From contig JAWKIQ010000003.1 of the NCBI GenBank assembly GCA_041394185.1, positions 310,001 to 374,000 on the forward strand: a stretch of 64,000 nucleotides of DNA, in the 5' to 3' direction. Source of the stretch: Acidimicrobiales bacterium. Lineage in GTDB: Bacteria; Actinomycetota; Acidimicrobiia; Acidimicrobiales; Poriferisodalaceae. The stretch's first letter is position 1; every line of letters starts with the position of its first letter. A program made the translations under genes and the position numbers. Of the stretch, positions 46,696 through 56,349 are shown piece by piece. The notes beneath the pieces are model-generated. The model did not search any database, was not told where the DNA came from, and saw nothing but the letters and a program-made list of their open reading frames with translations.

Positions 46696-47616
46696 CTACT
46701 CGGCCAGTCCGCCGTCGAAGTCGTCGCCGGCCATATTGGCGTTCAGCCTGGCCTTGCGAACCAGATCCTTGGCGACCTCACCGATCTTGGTCGGATCGTC
46801 GATGGGGTCGGCGCTGGGGCCCTTGTGCCAGCCCTCGGCGACCGCCAGCTCGCGCCCAGACACCTGGAAGATGCGGCCGGTGACGCCTGCGCTCTCCTCG
46901 CTGGCCAGCCACGTGACGATGGGGGCGATCCAGCGTGGCGACATGCGCTCGCGGTCTTCGCCCTCGAGCGAACCCATGCCCAGATCCTCGGTCATGCGAG
47001 TGAGTGCACCCGGCGACACGGCGTTGACCGTGACCCCATAACGTGCGAGCTCGCGGGACGCGATGACGGTGAAGCTGGCGATGCCGGCCTTGGCGGCGCC
47101 ATAGTTGGTCTGGCCGACGTTGCCGTAGATACCCGACACCGACGTGGTGTTGATGATGCGACCGCTGACCTGCTCGCCCGCCTTGACCTTCTCGCGCCAG
47201 TACGCCGCGGCCCAGCGAGCCGGAGCGAAGGTGCCCTTCAGATGCACCTGGATGACCGCGTCCCACTCGGCTTCGGTCATGTTGGTGAGCATGCGGTCGC
47301 GCAGAATGCCGGCGTTGTTGACCACGACGTGCAAGTCGCCGAAGTTCTCGACGGCCATGTTGATCATCCGCTGGGCGCCCTCCCAGCTCGAAACGTCGTC
47401 GCCGTTGGCGACCGCCTCGCCGCCCATGCCCTTGATCTCTTCGACCACCTGCTGAGCGGGCGACAGATCTCCGGTGGAGGTTCCGTCGCGCTCGCCGCCC
47501 AGATCGTTCACAACGACCTTGGCGCCGTGCTCGGCGAGCATAAGGGCGTGCTCGCGCCCGATACCTCTGCCGGCTCCGGTGACGATCGCGACCCGACCTT
47601 CGCACAACCTGCTCAT
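46696..47616 (-). CDS. Short-chain dehydrogenase, 3-hydroxyacyl-CoA type
   Basis: The protein has 306 residues from ATG 47616 (MSRLCEGRVAIVTGAGRGIG) with AGGAGA upstream. The Rossmann fold has TGAGRGIGREHALMLAEHGA (cofactor), VVNNAGILRDRMLTNMTEA (about 95-113), then Ser/Tyr/Lys in TTSVSGIYGNVGQTNYGAAK. The long loop after VVNDLGGERDG is typical of the (3R)-hydroxyacyl-CoA dehydrogenase part of multifunctional enzyme 2. With the MaoC gene it makes an MFE-2-like hydratase/dehydrogenase pair split into two proteins. First gene of the operon. Confidence 0.9.
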   Translation of the reverse strand: MSRLCEGRVAIVTGAGRGIGREHALMLAEHGAKVVVNDLGGERDGTSTGDLSPAQQVVEEIKGMGGEAVANGDDVSSWEGAQRMINMAVENFGDLHVVVNNAGILRDRMLTNMTEAEWDAVIQVHLKGTFAPARWAAAYWREKVKAGEQVSGRIINTTSVSGIYGNVGQTNYGAAKAGIASFTVIASRELARYGVTVNAVSPGALTRMTEDLGMGSLEGEDRERMSPRWIAPIVTWLASEESAGVTGRIFQVSGRELAVAEGWHKGPSADPIDDPTKIGEVAKDLVRKARLNANMAGDDFDGGLAE

Positions 47617-47709
47617 AGCTATCCATCTCCTGGTGACAGTTGACAGCATCGTGACACCTGAACGGCGGCGACCTCAATTCGGGCCGCGCGGGGCGTACCA
47701 TCGTTCGCC

Positions 47710-49578
47710 GTGCGTTCACTCTTCTCGATGCCCAGATGGGCGGCCGCGACATCGGTCGTCGCCCTGCCGGTGGTGCTACTCGTCGGCGTGTGGCTGGGCG
47801 ACGGCCTGAGCCACAGCGGCGAGGTCGCCCGCAACGTCCACATCGCCGGCGACACGGTGGGTGGTCTGGGCGAAGACGACCTCCAAACCAAGGTCCAGTC
47901 GCTGGCCACTCGGTTCGAGCAGACCCCGATAATCATCGAAACCCCCGACGACGAGATCGAACTCGATGCGGGTCGCCTGGGCGTACACGTCGACGTCGAG
48001 AAGACCGCAAACGCAGCCATGAACGCAGCCGGCATGCGCAACCCGGTCTCGTGGATCTCGTCGTTGTTCAACCCCACCGGCTCGGACCTGGTGTTGGGGT
48101 TCGACCCGCAGGTCGCCGAAAGTGGCCTCGAGGGGCTCAACCTGGTGCGCACCCAGCCCACCGAGGGCCGCCTCGATGGTTCCAGCGGCCAGCTGCAACT
48201 GGTGCCCGGAACGCCGGGACAACAGCTCGACATCGATGCCGTGATCGCCGCCATCCCGGACGCGGTTGTCTCTGGTGAGTCACCCATCCGGGTGCAAGCC
48301 CAGTGGACCACCCTCGAGCCGCGCTATGGCGAAGCCGAGTTCGCTCCCCTGATCGCCGAGGCCAACGCCATCATCAACAGCGGCGCCCAGATCCAGGTCA
48401 ACGACTTCGTGACCACACTGCCCTCCGAAACCGCCGTCAGGTGGTTCTCGTCCGAGTTCAACGAACAGGGCGAGCCAGAGCTGGTCTTCGATAGGGAAAT
48501 GGCCGTGGCCGACATCGAGGCGTTGATGGCCGAGGGTGGCGTCAGCGGCAGCAGCGAACCGATGTTCACCGTGGCCGACAACGAGGTCAGTGTGACCGCA
48601 GCACAAGACGCCCAGATCTGCTGCGAGGACAACGCCCTCGACGTACTGATCGAAGCGCTGCAGGCACCAGACCACGACCCGTCTGTGCCCGTGATGTTGC
48701 CGGTGCGCACGGCAACCCCGGAAGAGGCCATCGCCGCGGCCGAGGAGATGGGCATCATCGAGTTGGTGTCAGAGTTCACCACACCGCACAACTGCTGCGA
48801 GAGCCGTGTCACCAACATCCAACTCTTCGCCGACCTCGTCAGGGGCACCATCATCGGCCCAGGCGAAACCGTTTCCATGAACGGAATCGTCGGCCAACGC
48901 ACCACCGAGAAGGGCTTCGTGGGTGGCGGCTTCATCCAGAACGGCGTCATCGTCAGCGACATCGGCGGCGGCGTCAGCCAGTTCGCCACGACGATCTTCA
49001 ACGCAGCGTTCTTCGCCGGCCTCGAGTTCCCCGAGTATCAGGCCCATTCCATCTACATCAGCCGCTACCCGTTCGGGCGCGAGGCGACGATCAGCTGGCC
49101 CAAACCAGACCTGAAGATCTTCAACCCCACCGAGTACTCGATTCTGGTGTGGCCCACCTACACCGACACGTCGATCACGGTTCAGATGTACTCGACCAAG
49201 GTGGTCGATGTGGAACAGACCGACCAGTCGGTGTCGTGGAACGGTGTGTGCCGCAACGTGGTCACCGAGCGCACCCGCAACTGGCTAGACGGCCGCACCG
49301 AGGTCGACACGGTAACCGCGCGCTACCGCCCAGAGGGCCAGAATTGCGACGGCTCGCCCAGCGACCCCAGCGTCACCACGACCACCGAAGCCGAGGAAAC
49401 AACAACCACCACAGACGCCGGTTCGACGACCACCACGTCTGAGGGAACCGCCTCGACCACCACGACCACTGCGGCAACGTCGTCGACCACCACCACGACC
49501 ACGGCTGCAGCCACTACTACAACTACCGCAGCAACCACGACCACGACCGCAGCCACAACAACTACCGCGGGCGGCTGA
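47710..49578 (+). CDS. VanW-family cell-envelope protein with a Thr-rich tail
   Basis: The protein has 622 residues, with GTG 47710 and no ribosome site. A membrane anchor lies at about 10-32 (AAATSVVALPVVLLVGVWLG). A repeat region resembling the putative peptidoglycan-binding domain of such proteins occupies about 38-330, and the VanW domain about 350-490 (ETVSMNGIVGQRTTEKGFVG, then GGGVSQFATTIFNAAFFAGL). The last 65 residues are almost pure Thr. VanW occurs in glycopeptide-resistance clusters and in many envelope proteins of unknown function. The Thr tail matches the Thr linkers of the other exported proteins here and is probably glycosylated. It is followed after three bases by the phosphatase gene. 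Confidence 0.85.
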   Translation: MRSLFSMPRWAAATSVVALPVVLLVGVWLGDGLSHSGEVARNVHIAGDTVGGLGEDDLQTKVQSLATRFEQTPIIIETPDDEIELDAGRLGVHVDVEKTANAAMNAAGMRNPVSWISSLFNPTGSDLVLGFDPQVAESGLEGLNLVRTQPTEGRLDGSSGQLQLVPGTPGQQLDIDAVIAAIPDAVVSGESPIRVQAQWTTLEPRYGEAEFAPLIAEANAIINSGAQIQVNDFVTTLPSETAVRWFSSEFNEQGEPELVFDREMAVADIEALMAEGGVSGSSEPMFTVADNEVSVTAAQDAQICCEDNALDVLIEALQAPDHDPSVPVMLPVRTATPEEAIAAAEEMGIIELVSEFTTPHNCCESRVTNIQLFADLVRGTIIGPGETVSMNGIVGQRTTEKGFVGGGFIQNGVIVSDIGGGVSQFATTIFNAAFFAGLEFPEYQAHSIYISRYPFGREATISWPKPDLKIFNPTEYSILVWPTYTDTSITVQMYSTKVVDVEQTDQSVSWNGVCRNVVTERTRNWLDGRTEVDTVTARYRPEGQNCDGSPSDPSVTTTTEAEETTTTTDAGSTTTTSEGTASTTTTTAATSSTTTTTTAAATTTTTAATTTTTAATTTTAGG

Positions 49579-49581
49579 CGC

Positions 49582-51183
49582 TTGCAGCGCCGCACGTTCT
49601 TGTCGCTGGCCGCGGTCGGTGCGGCTACTGCATGCACCGGCGGCGGCAACAGCGATTCTGCGGTCACCACCTCGGTCAGCCCGGCGCCAACCACCGGCGC
49701 CCCCACGACCGAACCGACCGGGCCGGCCGAAACGGCCGCAACCACCACGACGATCCCGTTTCAGGCCGGCATAGGTGCCGCCCCGTTCGGCCTGGGTGTG
49801 GCAAGCGGCGACCCCAGCACCGACGGCTTCGTCATCTGGACTCGCCTCGTCGACGGCTCGGCCGGCAACCCGGTGTTCTCGGGCCCTGTCGAGGTGTCGT
49901 GGTGGGTCGCAACCGAGCCCGGTGCCGCGGCCGTGGCCAGCGGCACCACCATCACAGACGAAACCCTGGGCCATAGCGTGCACGTGGTCGCCGAAGGACT
50001 ATCGCCCGACACCGTCTACTTCTACGGCTTCGATGTGGGAGGTGTCGCCTCGCCCATGGGGCGCTCGCGTACCTCGCCCACTTCGGCCGCCTCGACGCGG
50101 GTTGCCTTCGCCAGCTGTCAGCACTACGAGGATGGCTACTTCACCGCCTGGGATCACATCGTCGAAGACCAGCCAGACATGGCCATCGTGCTCGGCGACA
50201 TGATCTACACACGTTCCGGCACAGAACCCAAGGTTCGCGAGCACGGCACCTCCACCCCCGGTGACCTCACGGCGTTCAGGCGACGATGGGCGCTGTACAC
50301 CGCCGAAGAGCCCCTGCAGAGGGCCCGCGCGTCGATGCCCGTGTGCGCTGTCTGGGACGACAACGAGGTGCTCAGTAACTATTCGGCAGACTCGCCCAGC
50401 GGCGCGCAGCCCACGGCCGAGTTCGCGGCACTCCGCCAGGCCGCCTATCGAGCTTGGTGGGAGCATCAGCCCGTTCGCACCGGGCCGCCGGACGAATCGG
50501 GCGCGCTGCAGATCTATCGGAAGCTCGACTGGGGTGATCTGGCAACCCTGTGGCTGCTCGACGAACGTCAGTATCGCAGCGCTCAGGTGTGCGAGCGTCT
50601 CGAGGCATTGCCGGCGATCGAGGCGTGCGAAGCCATCGACGATCCGTCCAGAACCATGCTGGGCCAGGCCCAGGAAGAGTGGCTCGACGAGGGCATCTCA
50701 GGGTCCAGGGCAGTGTGGCAGTTACTGGCGAGCCAGACCGTGGTGGCCGACTGGCTCATCGAGGTCGGCGACATCGCCGGGTTGAACAACGACCAGTGGG
50801 ACGGCTACTCCCCCGCCCGCGACCGCCTGCTGGCGACCTTGTCGAAAGCCGACCGAGCCCTGATCGTTTCTGGCGACGTGCACCTGGGCGCTGTCAACAT
50901 GGTGCGCGGCCCCAACGACACCGCCTTCACCGAACTGGTGACGCCCAGCATCTCGAGCGCCCTCGACGATCGTCTGGCCCTCGGCCTCGAGCTGACCGTC
51001 GCCGCCAGCGACGACGTCGCCTACTTCGAGACCCGCCACCACGGATACGTGCTGGTCGACATAACCCCAGGCCTTGCGACTGCGACCTTCCGTCACGTCG
51101 ACCCGGCTTCGCCCAGCAGCCCCGCGGCCAACGGCCCCATCGTCGAGGCCAACGGCCGCGGTGCCTTGGCCGTCACCCGGTGA
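49582..51183 (+). CDS. phoD: PhoD-type alkaline phosphatase / phosphodiesterase
   Basis: The protein has 533 residues from TTG 49582. The N-terminus MQRRTFLSLAAVGAATAC combines an RR Tat-like motif with a lipobox, so it is an exported lipoprotein. PhoD blocks follow: GVASGDPSTDGFVIWTRL, RVAFASCQHYEDGYFTAWDH (residues about 170-190), MAIVLGDMIYTRSG, PVCAVWDDNEVLSNYS (about 255), WLLDERQYRS, LLASQTVVADWLI and ALIVSGDVHLGAVNMV (about 430). The Asp, Asn and His residues of these blocks are the metal ligands. It probably scavenges phosphate from esters or cleaves teichoic acid outside the cell. Confidence 0.88.
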   Translation: MQRRTFLSLAAVGAATACTGGGNSDSAVTTSVSPAPTTGAPTTEPTGPAETAATTTTIPFQAGIGAAPFGLGVASGDPSTDGFVIWTRLVDGSAGNPVFSGPVEVSWWVATEPGAAAVASGTTITDETLGHSVHVVAEGLSPDTVYFYGFDVGGVASPMGRSRTSPTSAASTRVAFASCQHYEDGYFTAWDHIVEDQPDMAIVLGDMIYTRSGTEPKVREHGTSTPGDLTAFRRRWALYTAEEPLQRARASMPVCAVWDDNEVLSNYSADSPSGAQPTAEFAALRQAAYRAWWEHQPVRTGPPDESGALQIYRKLDWGDLATLWLLDERQYRSAQVCERLEALPAIEACEAIDDPSRTMLGQAQEEWLDEGISGSRAVWQLLASQTVVADWLIEVGDIAGLNNDQWDGYSPARDRLLATLSKADRALIVSGDVHLGAVNMVRGPNDTAFTELVTPSISSALDDRLALGLELTVAASDDVAYFETRHHGYVLVDITPGLATATFRHVDPASPSSPAANGPIVEANGRGALAVTR

Positions 51184-51235
51184 AGGCCCCCAACCCACGC
51201 CCAATCCGCGCTCACCACCCGTAGGATCGGCGGCC

Positions 51236-52462
51236 GTGACAAGTTCCCGCGACGAGGTTTCGATCGACCACGAGGTGGTCATCGTCGGCGCCGGGCCCGC
51301 CGGAGCCGCCGCCGCAATCGAGCTCGCCCGCAGCGGCGTCGACGCCCTGCTGGTCGACAAAGCACAGTTTCCCGCGACAAGTGCTGCGGCGACGGCTTGA
51401 CCACGCTGGCACTGAGACTTCTGGACGACCTGGGTCTGGACCCGGCGATGGTCGAGTCTTGGACCGATGTCGACGACGTCTACATCCGCGCCCCCAATGG
51501 CCGGGTGCTCGAGCTACCGCTGCCCGCGACCGCGGTCGCTTCGCTGCCATCGCAAGCCGCGCCGACCTCGATGCGGCTCTGGTGCAACGAGCCCGAGCCG
51601 AAGGTGCCACCGTGACCGAGGGCTCGAAGGTGGTCGACGTCGTTCCGCAACCCGGCCACATCCGCGTCGCGTTCGATGACGGCCGCAGCATTGCAGCCTC
51701 CCATGTCATCGCCGCCGACGGCATGTGGTCGCCTGTGCGAAAGATGCTTCACCTCGACCAGCCCGGCTATCGCGGCGAGTGGCATGCGTTTCGCCAGTAC
51801 AGGCGCGCCAGTGGCCCCGAAGCACGCAAGCTGTGGGTTGGTTCGAGCCCGACCTGCTGCCCGGGTACGCATGGTCGTTTCCCCTGACCGGGCAAACCGT
51901 CAACGTCGGGTTCGGCGTGGTGCGCGGCGACGAGTTGTCGGGCAAGAAGATGGCTTCGCTGTGGCGCGACCTGTTGAACCGGCCGCACATCGCAGAGGTT
52001 CTGGGCGACAACGAGCCCGAAGGGCCGCATAGGGCCTGGCCCATCCCGGCGAACATTCCCGACGTTTCGCTGGTGGGTCCGCGCACGATGTTCGTTGGTG
52101 ATGCGGCCCGCGCCACCGATCCGATGAGTGGCGAGGGCATCGGTCAGGCGCTCGAGACGGGAATCCTGGCGGCCCGTGCCATCGTCGAGCACCGAGGCGA
52201 AGCCCCGCACAATGCGTCGGCCGCCTATGAAGCCGCGGCGCGCAAGGCGCTGGTGGCCGACCATCGAATGGCAGCGGGCCTGTCAAAGCTGCTGAGCTTT
52301 GGGCCCGTCGCCAACGCTTCGTTGGCAACCGTCGACCTGAACGACTGGACCCGCCGCAACTTCGTGCGATGGCTGTTCGAGGACTATCCCAGAGCAGCCG
52401 TGTTCACACCCCGCAGGTGGCACCGCCGCCTGTTCACCTCAGACGGCGCCTACGTCGAGTAG
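51236..52462 (+). pseudogene. FAD-dependent geranylgeranyl reductase family protein with three one-base frameshifts
   Basis: GTG 51236 gives DHEVVIVGAGPAGAAAAIEL with a normal GxGxxG FAD motif. One base is lost near 51370, where the family motif FPRDKCCGDGLTTLAL is split. A second break is near 51530 (LELPLPAT, then RGRFAAIASRADLDAALVQR) and a third near 51835 (ARKLWVG, then WFEPDLLPGYAWSFPL). The C-terminal part is whole: TMFVGDAARATDPMSGEGIG (the GD motif) and ARAIVEHRGEAPHNASAAYE. Restored length is about 408 residues. The family reduces isoprenoid chains of menaquinone, chlorophyll or archaeal-type lipids. Sequencing error and a real pseudogene cannot be told apart here. Confidence 0.7.
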
Positions 52463-52485
52463 CCGCACAGCGGCGGGTGGCGTCG

Positions 52486-53532
52486 TTACAGGTCGGCGAT
52501 CATCGTCTTGAGCTTGTCGACCAGAGCTGCCTTGTCGGCGGTGGTCGAAGCCAACGGAGAGATGTTCAGGTAGGTGACGCCGGCGTCCCGCAGGGCGCGC
52601 AGCCGCTCCTTGACGAAACTCTCGGGGCCGATCAGCGACGCCGACGCCAACAACTCGTCGGGGATCATCGCCTCGGCTTCCTTCTTCTGGCCCGACAGGT
52701 AGAGGTTCTGGATCTCCTCTGCCTCGGCCTCGAATCCATAACGCCTCAGCACGTTGTTGTAGAAGTTGCGGCCCTTGGCGCCCATGCCACCGAAGTACAG
52801 GGCGGCCATCGGACGGCTGAGATCGCGAAGATGCTCGACACCTTCGCCGATGGCCACGGCCGACCCGGCGATGATGTCCATCTGCCCCAACGAGGCATCG
52901 CGCTTGGCATAACCGGCCGCCAGCGCGTCACCCCAGACCTGGTCGGCTCGCTCGGGCCAGAACCAGATAGGAAGCCATCCGTTGGCCAGTTCGGCGGTCA
53001 TCTCGACGTTCTTGTCGCCGAGGGCTGCCACGATGATCGGAATCGACTCGCGCACCGGGTGATTGATCAGCTTCAGGCTCTTGCCGAGCCCCGTGCCCTG
53101 ACCTTCGGGCAGCGGCACGTCGTAGTACTTGCCGTGGAACTCGACCTTCTCGCGACGCCACACCTGGCGACAGATCTCGATGGTTTCGCGGGTGCGGCCC
53201 AACGGAGCGTCGTATTCGACCCCGTGGAAACCCTCGATCACCTGAGGGCCCGACGCCCCCAGGCCAAGCACGGCACGACCACCCGACAGGGCATCGAGAC
53301 CGGCGGCGGTCATCGCCAGGAGAGTTGGCGTGCGCGTGTAGACGGGCAAGATCCCCGAGCCGATCTCGACGGTCTGGGTGCGGGCCGCCAAGAAACCCAT
53401 CACGGTGACGGCGTCGAAGCTGTAGGCCTCGGGAACCCACACTGCGTCCAGGCCGGCCTGCTCGAGTTCGACGATCTCGTCGATGGCGGCGAGGTAGTCA
53501 CCCGAGTAGTTGAGAAGCGTTCCGACCTTCAT
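52486..53532 (-). CDS. LLM-class flavin/F420-dependent oxidoreductase
   Basis: The protein has 348 residues with ATG 53532 (MKVGTLLNYSGDYLAAIDEI). TIM-barrel blocks are AGLDAVWVPEAYSFDAVTVM (residues about 27-46), TVEIGSGILPVYTRTPTLLA (about 54-73) and LDALSGGRAVLGLGASGPQV (about 79-98). It ends with RDAGVTYLNISPLA. The Ser/Pro-rich cofactor loop and the length fit the F420-dependent subfamily common in Actinobacteria. It converges on the frameshifted FAD protein, 24 bases apart. Confidence 0.9.
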   Translation of the reverse strand: MKVGTLLNYSGDYLAAIDEIVELEQAGLDAVWVPEAYSFDAVTVMGFLAARTQTVEIGSGILPVYTRTPTLLAMTAAGLDALSGGRAVLGLGASGPQVIEGFHGVEYDAPLGRTRETIEICRQVWRREKVEFHGKYYDVPLPEGQGTGLGKSLKLINHPVRESIPIIVAALGDKNVEMTAELANGWLPIWFWPERADQVWGDALAAGYAKRDASLGQMDIIAGSAVAIGEGVEHLRDLSRPMAALYFGGMGAKGRNFYNNVLRRYGFEAEAEEIQNLYLSGQKKEAEAMIPDELLASASLIGPESFVKERLRALRDAGVTYLNISPLASTTADKAALVDKLKTMIADL

Positions 53533-53562
53533 TGGACCTCCGTCAGCGAACCTGGGCCGAGC

Positions 53563-54588
53563 CTAATGGGCGCCCGGCATCTTCGATTCGATCCAGTCGT
53601 CCATCTCGGCCCACCGATCGAACAACCACAGTTCGCGCTCTGCCAGCGAATCGGGAATCTCCGATCGCTCGAATCGCCACACCTTCAGATCGACGTCGCG
53701 CTGCAGTGGGATCGATCGCCAACACGTCACCGGATCTGTCAGTTGGTCCATACCCGAGTGACCCACGATGACCACCGCCGCGTCTTCTGCACCGTCGAGA
53801 AGTGCCGACGTGCCGGCGATGCGCGGTGCCAGCAGGTGCCGCAGAGCACGCGCTCTTTCCGCCAGATCGGGCCGTTCGCTGTCGAGGCGCTTCAATATGC
53901 GCTCACGCCGCTTTTCTCGTACCAAGCCGCCCTCGGGGAAGATCACGAACGCGGTGTTCTCGTCTGAAGCCTCGGTCAGTCGCTTCAGCGCCACCACCTC
54001 AGAGCGCATGTCGCTGGCCTCACGGCGGACAAAGAACTGGGGAGACCAATGACCGAACAGGTCCAGCGAAGGCTCGCGGTTGAGGCCCGCAGCCAACACG
54101 ACCCGCAGACGGTGGCCGCCCAGCGCTGCCAGCCATGTGGGCACGTACACGTCGGCCAGGCTCTCGTGCCTGGACGCCACGATGACACGACCCGCGAACA
54201 CCGACGGGTCGATCTGGTCATAACGGATTCGCAGGCCGATGAGGCGAAGAATCCGCAGCATCACCCTGATCCACATCTCGATCGTGGGGTTGACCATGCG
54301 TTGGCCATGCTCGGTGAAGATCGTGCGGCCGAAGCCGGTCATGATCCACACCATCAGGCCCCAGACCTGAACCACCACACACACGATCAGGTAGGCCACG
54401 GCGACCAGGAGGATCCGCACCGTGGTCAGCTTCCACCGCCTGAACACCACATCGACGATCAGGGCGATGACCAGCAGCAATGGGAACAGGCCGACGACGG
54501 CGACAGCGGCCAACACGACGCCCGGTATCAACCAGGCGCGGCGCAACAGCTTCGAGGTCGTAGACCCTTGAGGCCGGGGCAAGCTCAC
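53563..54588 (-). CDS. 1-acylglycerol-3-phosphate acyltransferase (PlsC-like) with membrane helices
   Basis: The protein has 341 residues. Two or three hydrophobic helices lie at the front (LIPGVVLAAVAVVGLFPLLL; ILLVAVAYLIVCVVVQVWGL). The acyltransferase core has VASRHESLADVYVPTWLAAL (HX4D motif, residues about 143-150) and AFVIFPEGGLVREKRRERIL (the FPEG motif, about 212-216). It adds an acyl chain to lysophosphatidic acid or a similar acceptor at the membrane. Its start lies 45 bases from the divergent HIT gene. Confidence 0.85.
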   Translation of the reverse strand: MSLPRPQGSTTSKLLRRAWLIPGVVLAAVAVVGLFPLLLVIALIVDVVFRRWKLTTVRILLVAVAYLIVCVVVQVWGLMVWIMTGFGRTIFTEHGQRMVNPTIEMWIRVMLRILRLIGLRIRYDQIDPSVFAGRVIVASRHESLADVYVPTWLAALGGHRLRVVLAAGLNREPSLDLFGHWSPQFFVRREASDMRSEVVALKRLTEASDENTAFVIFPEGGLVREKRRERILKRLDSERPDLAERARALRHLLAPRIAGTSALLDGAEDAAVVIVGHSGMDQLTDPVTCWRSIPLQRDVDLKVWRFERSEIPDSLAERELWLFDRWAEMDDWIESKMPGAH

Positions 54589-54632
54589 CGGGAGATACTG
54601 ACAGATCGCGCAGCCGGGTATGGTCGTCGGCC

Positions 54633-55061
54633 GTGAGCTTCTGCACGTTCTGCGCCATCGAGGCCCGCCAATCGCCGGCCCAGTACGTCTACGAGGACGA
54701 GCACGCGATCGCTTTCATGGATCTGCTGCCGATGACCGCAGGACACTGCCTGGTCATCCCCAGGCGCCATGTGGTCGATGTCTGGGACCTCGACGACGAC
54801 GACGCCGCCCACGTCATGACGGCCGTCAAGAACACAGCGCACATCATCCGTGAGCGCCTGCAGCCGTTGGGCCTGAACGTGCTGAACAACAACGGGCGCC
54901 ACGCCGACCAGTCGCAGTTCCACTTCCATTTCCACCTGATCCCGCGCTACGGCAACGACCGCCTGCTGCACCCCTGGGAGCGCACCTTCGGCAACCGCGA
55001 TCAGATTCGTTACGTGGCCGAGATCTTGCGTGGCGAACGCGACCTGCCTGCCGATCAATAG
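54633..55061 (+). CDS. HIT-family nucleotide hydrolase
   Basis: The protein has 142 residues with a GTG start at 54633 (MSFCTFCAIEARQSPAQY). The CxxC at the front can bind zinc. The core TAGHCLVIPRRHVVDVWDL and the histidine triad QFHFHFHLIPRY (residues about 99-110) define the family. It hydrolyses AMP-linked or dinucleoside polyphosphate substrates. Its last seven bases overlap the convergent Eis-like gene. Confidence 0.9.
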   Translation: MSFCTFCAIEARQSPAQYVYEDEHAIAFMDLLPMTAGHCLVIPRRHVVDVWDLDDDDAAHVMTAVKNTAHIIRERLQPLGLNVLNNNGRHADQSQFHFHFHLIPRYGNDRLLHPWERTFGNRDQIRYVAEILRGERDLPADQ

Positions 55062-56272
55062 TTGACGTCGCTGAAGGGCGCCCGGTCGGTGGCGAAGTGC
55101 AGCGCCGCTCGGTCGGCATCGCCTTCGACACGACCCGCAGCCGCCAACACCCGCGCGTCGACTGCTCCGAAATAGACCGAGGCCCAGTCGGCGGCGTCGG
55201 CGACGATCGACGGCTGGTCGTCGCAGCGCTCGCACCGCCCGCGGCCATCCGCAATCGTCAGCCGATAGGCGCCCGATTGGTCTTCGAACGTGCGATCGCG
55301 GAACCCGATGACCAGTTGGCCGTCGACCGGGTAGGTGCGAGCCTCGAACGCTGCGACGGGGTCCAGGATGCGTCCCCAGTTGTGGTCTTGAACCGACACC
55401 GTCTCTACGGCGCGCATGTCGGAGAACATCCACTCGAGGAAGTCGTCGCTGGGTCGAAAGCCTTCCACCTTGCGAACCAGATCGAGCGACGTGACGAACG
55501 CCCACAGCTCCATCTCGGCTCGGCGGTTGAGCCCGAACGCCATCGACACCTTGACCGTGTAACTGGGGCCCCGCTCGGTCCACGTCGACACAACCCGATA
55601 CATGACGCACGCATCGATCTCGCCCGCGGTCTCGTGAACCGCGTAGAAGCGGTCGGACGCTCCGTCGCGGTCGGCTTCATAATCGGCGAAGATCCGCTCC
55701 CAGATGCTGTCGGGGACCGTGACCATCGCCGGAATGTCGCGGCCAGACCGTCGTCGCAGCCCCGGCATCACCCGGCGCGCCTCTTCCACATCGATGAACC
55801 GAACCGACCCCGAAGGCGTGAAGTCTTCGCGCAACTGGGCGCGGGTGGTGTCGATCTCGCGCTTGGCCGACACGGCGATGCGCCCGAACCCGAAGCGCCC
55901 ATAGATCGGAGCCTCCGATGCCGTCAGCGTGGCCATGACCAGCCCGCCGCTGCGCATGTCGCTCAACTGGCGCTGCATCAGCGAGTTCAGTAGGCCGCGG
56001 CGACGATGAGTGGGCAGCACTCCAACGCCGGTGACGCCACCGGCCGGCAATGGGTCTGAGCCCGGGATGGACACCTCCATGTCGAAGGCCGCTGTGCCAC
56101 CCACGACCTCGCCGTCGATCTCGGCGACATAACCCCAACTGCCCCCGTACGAATCGAGCCAAGGCTCGACCATGTCGTCGGGATCGGGTGCCACACCGAA
56201 GGCGCGGCTGTCGATGTACTTGATACGCGGGCGATCGTCGGACGTGAAGCGCCTGACCGTGCTGGAACACAT
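55055..56272 (-). CDS. Eis-like GNAT N-acetyltransferase
   Basis: The protein has 405 residues from ATG 56272 (MCSSTVRRFTSDDRP); an earlier frame start at 56302 is less likely. The N-terminal GNAT domain carries AGGVTGVGVLPTHRRRGLLN (acetyl-CoA loop, residues about 77-96) and EAPIYGRFGFGRIAVSAKRE. A second degenerate GNAT domain follows, and the C-terminal sterol-carrier-like domain ends DRAPFSDVNY. The end of the chain places a terminal carboxylate near the active site in Eis. Eis enzymes acetylate amino groups of drugs and proteins. Confidence 0.85.
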   Translation of the reverse strand: MCSSTVRRFTSDDRPRIKYIDSRAFGVAPDPDDMVEPWLDSYGGSWGYVAEIDGEVVGGTAAFDMEVSIPGSDPLPAGGVTGVGVLPTHRRRGLLNSLMQRQLSDMRSGGLVMATLTASEAPIYGRFGFGRIAVSAKREIDTTRAQLREDFTPSGSVRFIDVEEARRVMPGLRRRSGRDIPAMVTVPDSIWERIFADYEADRDGASDRFYAVHETAGEIDACVMYRVVSTWTERGPSYTVKVSMAFGLNRRAEMELWAFVTSLDLVRKVEGFRPSDDFLEWMFSDMRAVETVSVQDHNWGRILDPVAAFEARTYPVDGQLVIGFRDRTFEDQSGAYRLTIADGRGRCERCDDQPSIVADAADWASVYFGAVDARVLAAAGRVEGDADRAALHFATDRAPFSDVNY

Positions 56273-56349
56273 GCCGTGATTGTTGCCCACCGGCCACACC
56301 ATGTCGCTCGAATTCGGGCCGTCACAGGTGGACGACTAGCTTCGACGCC

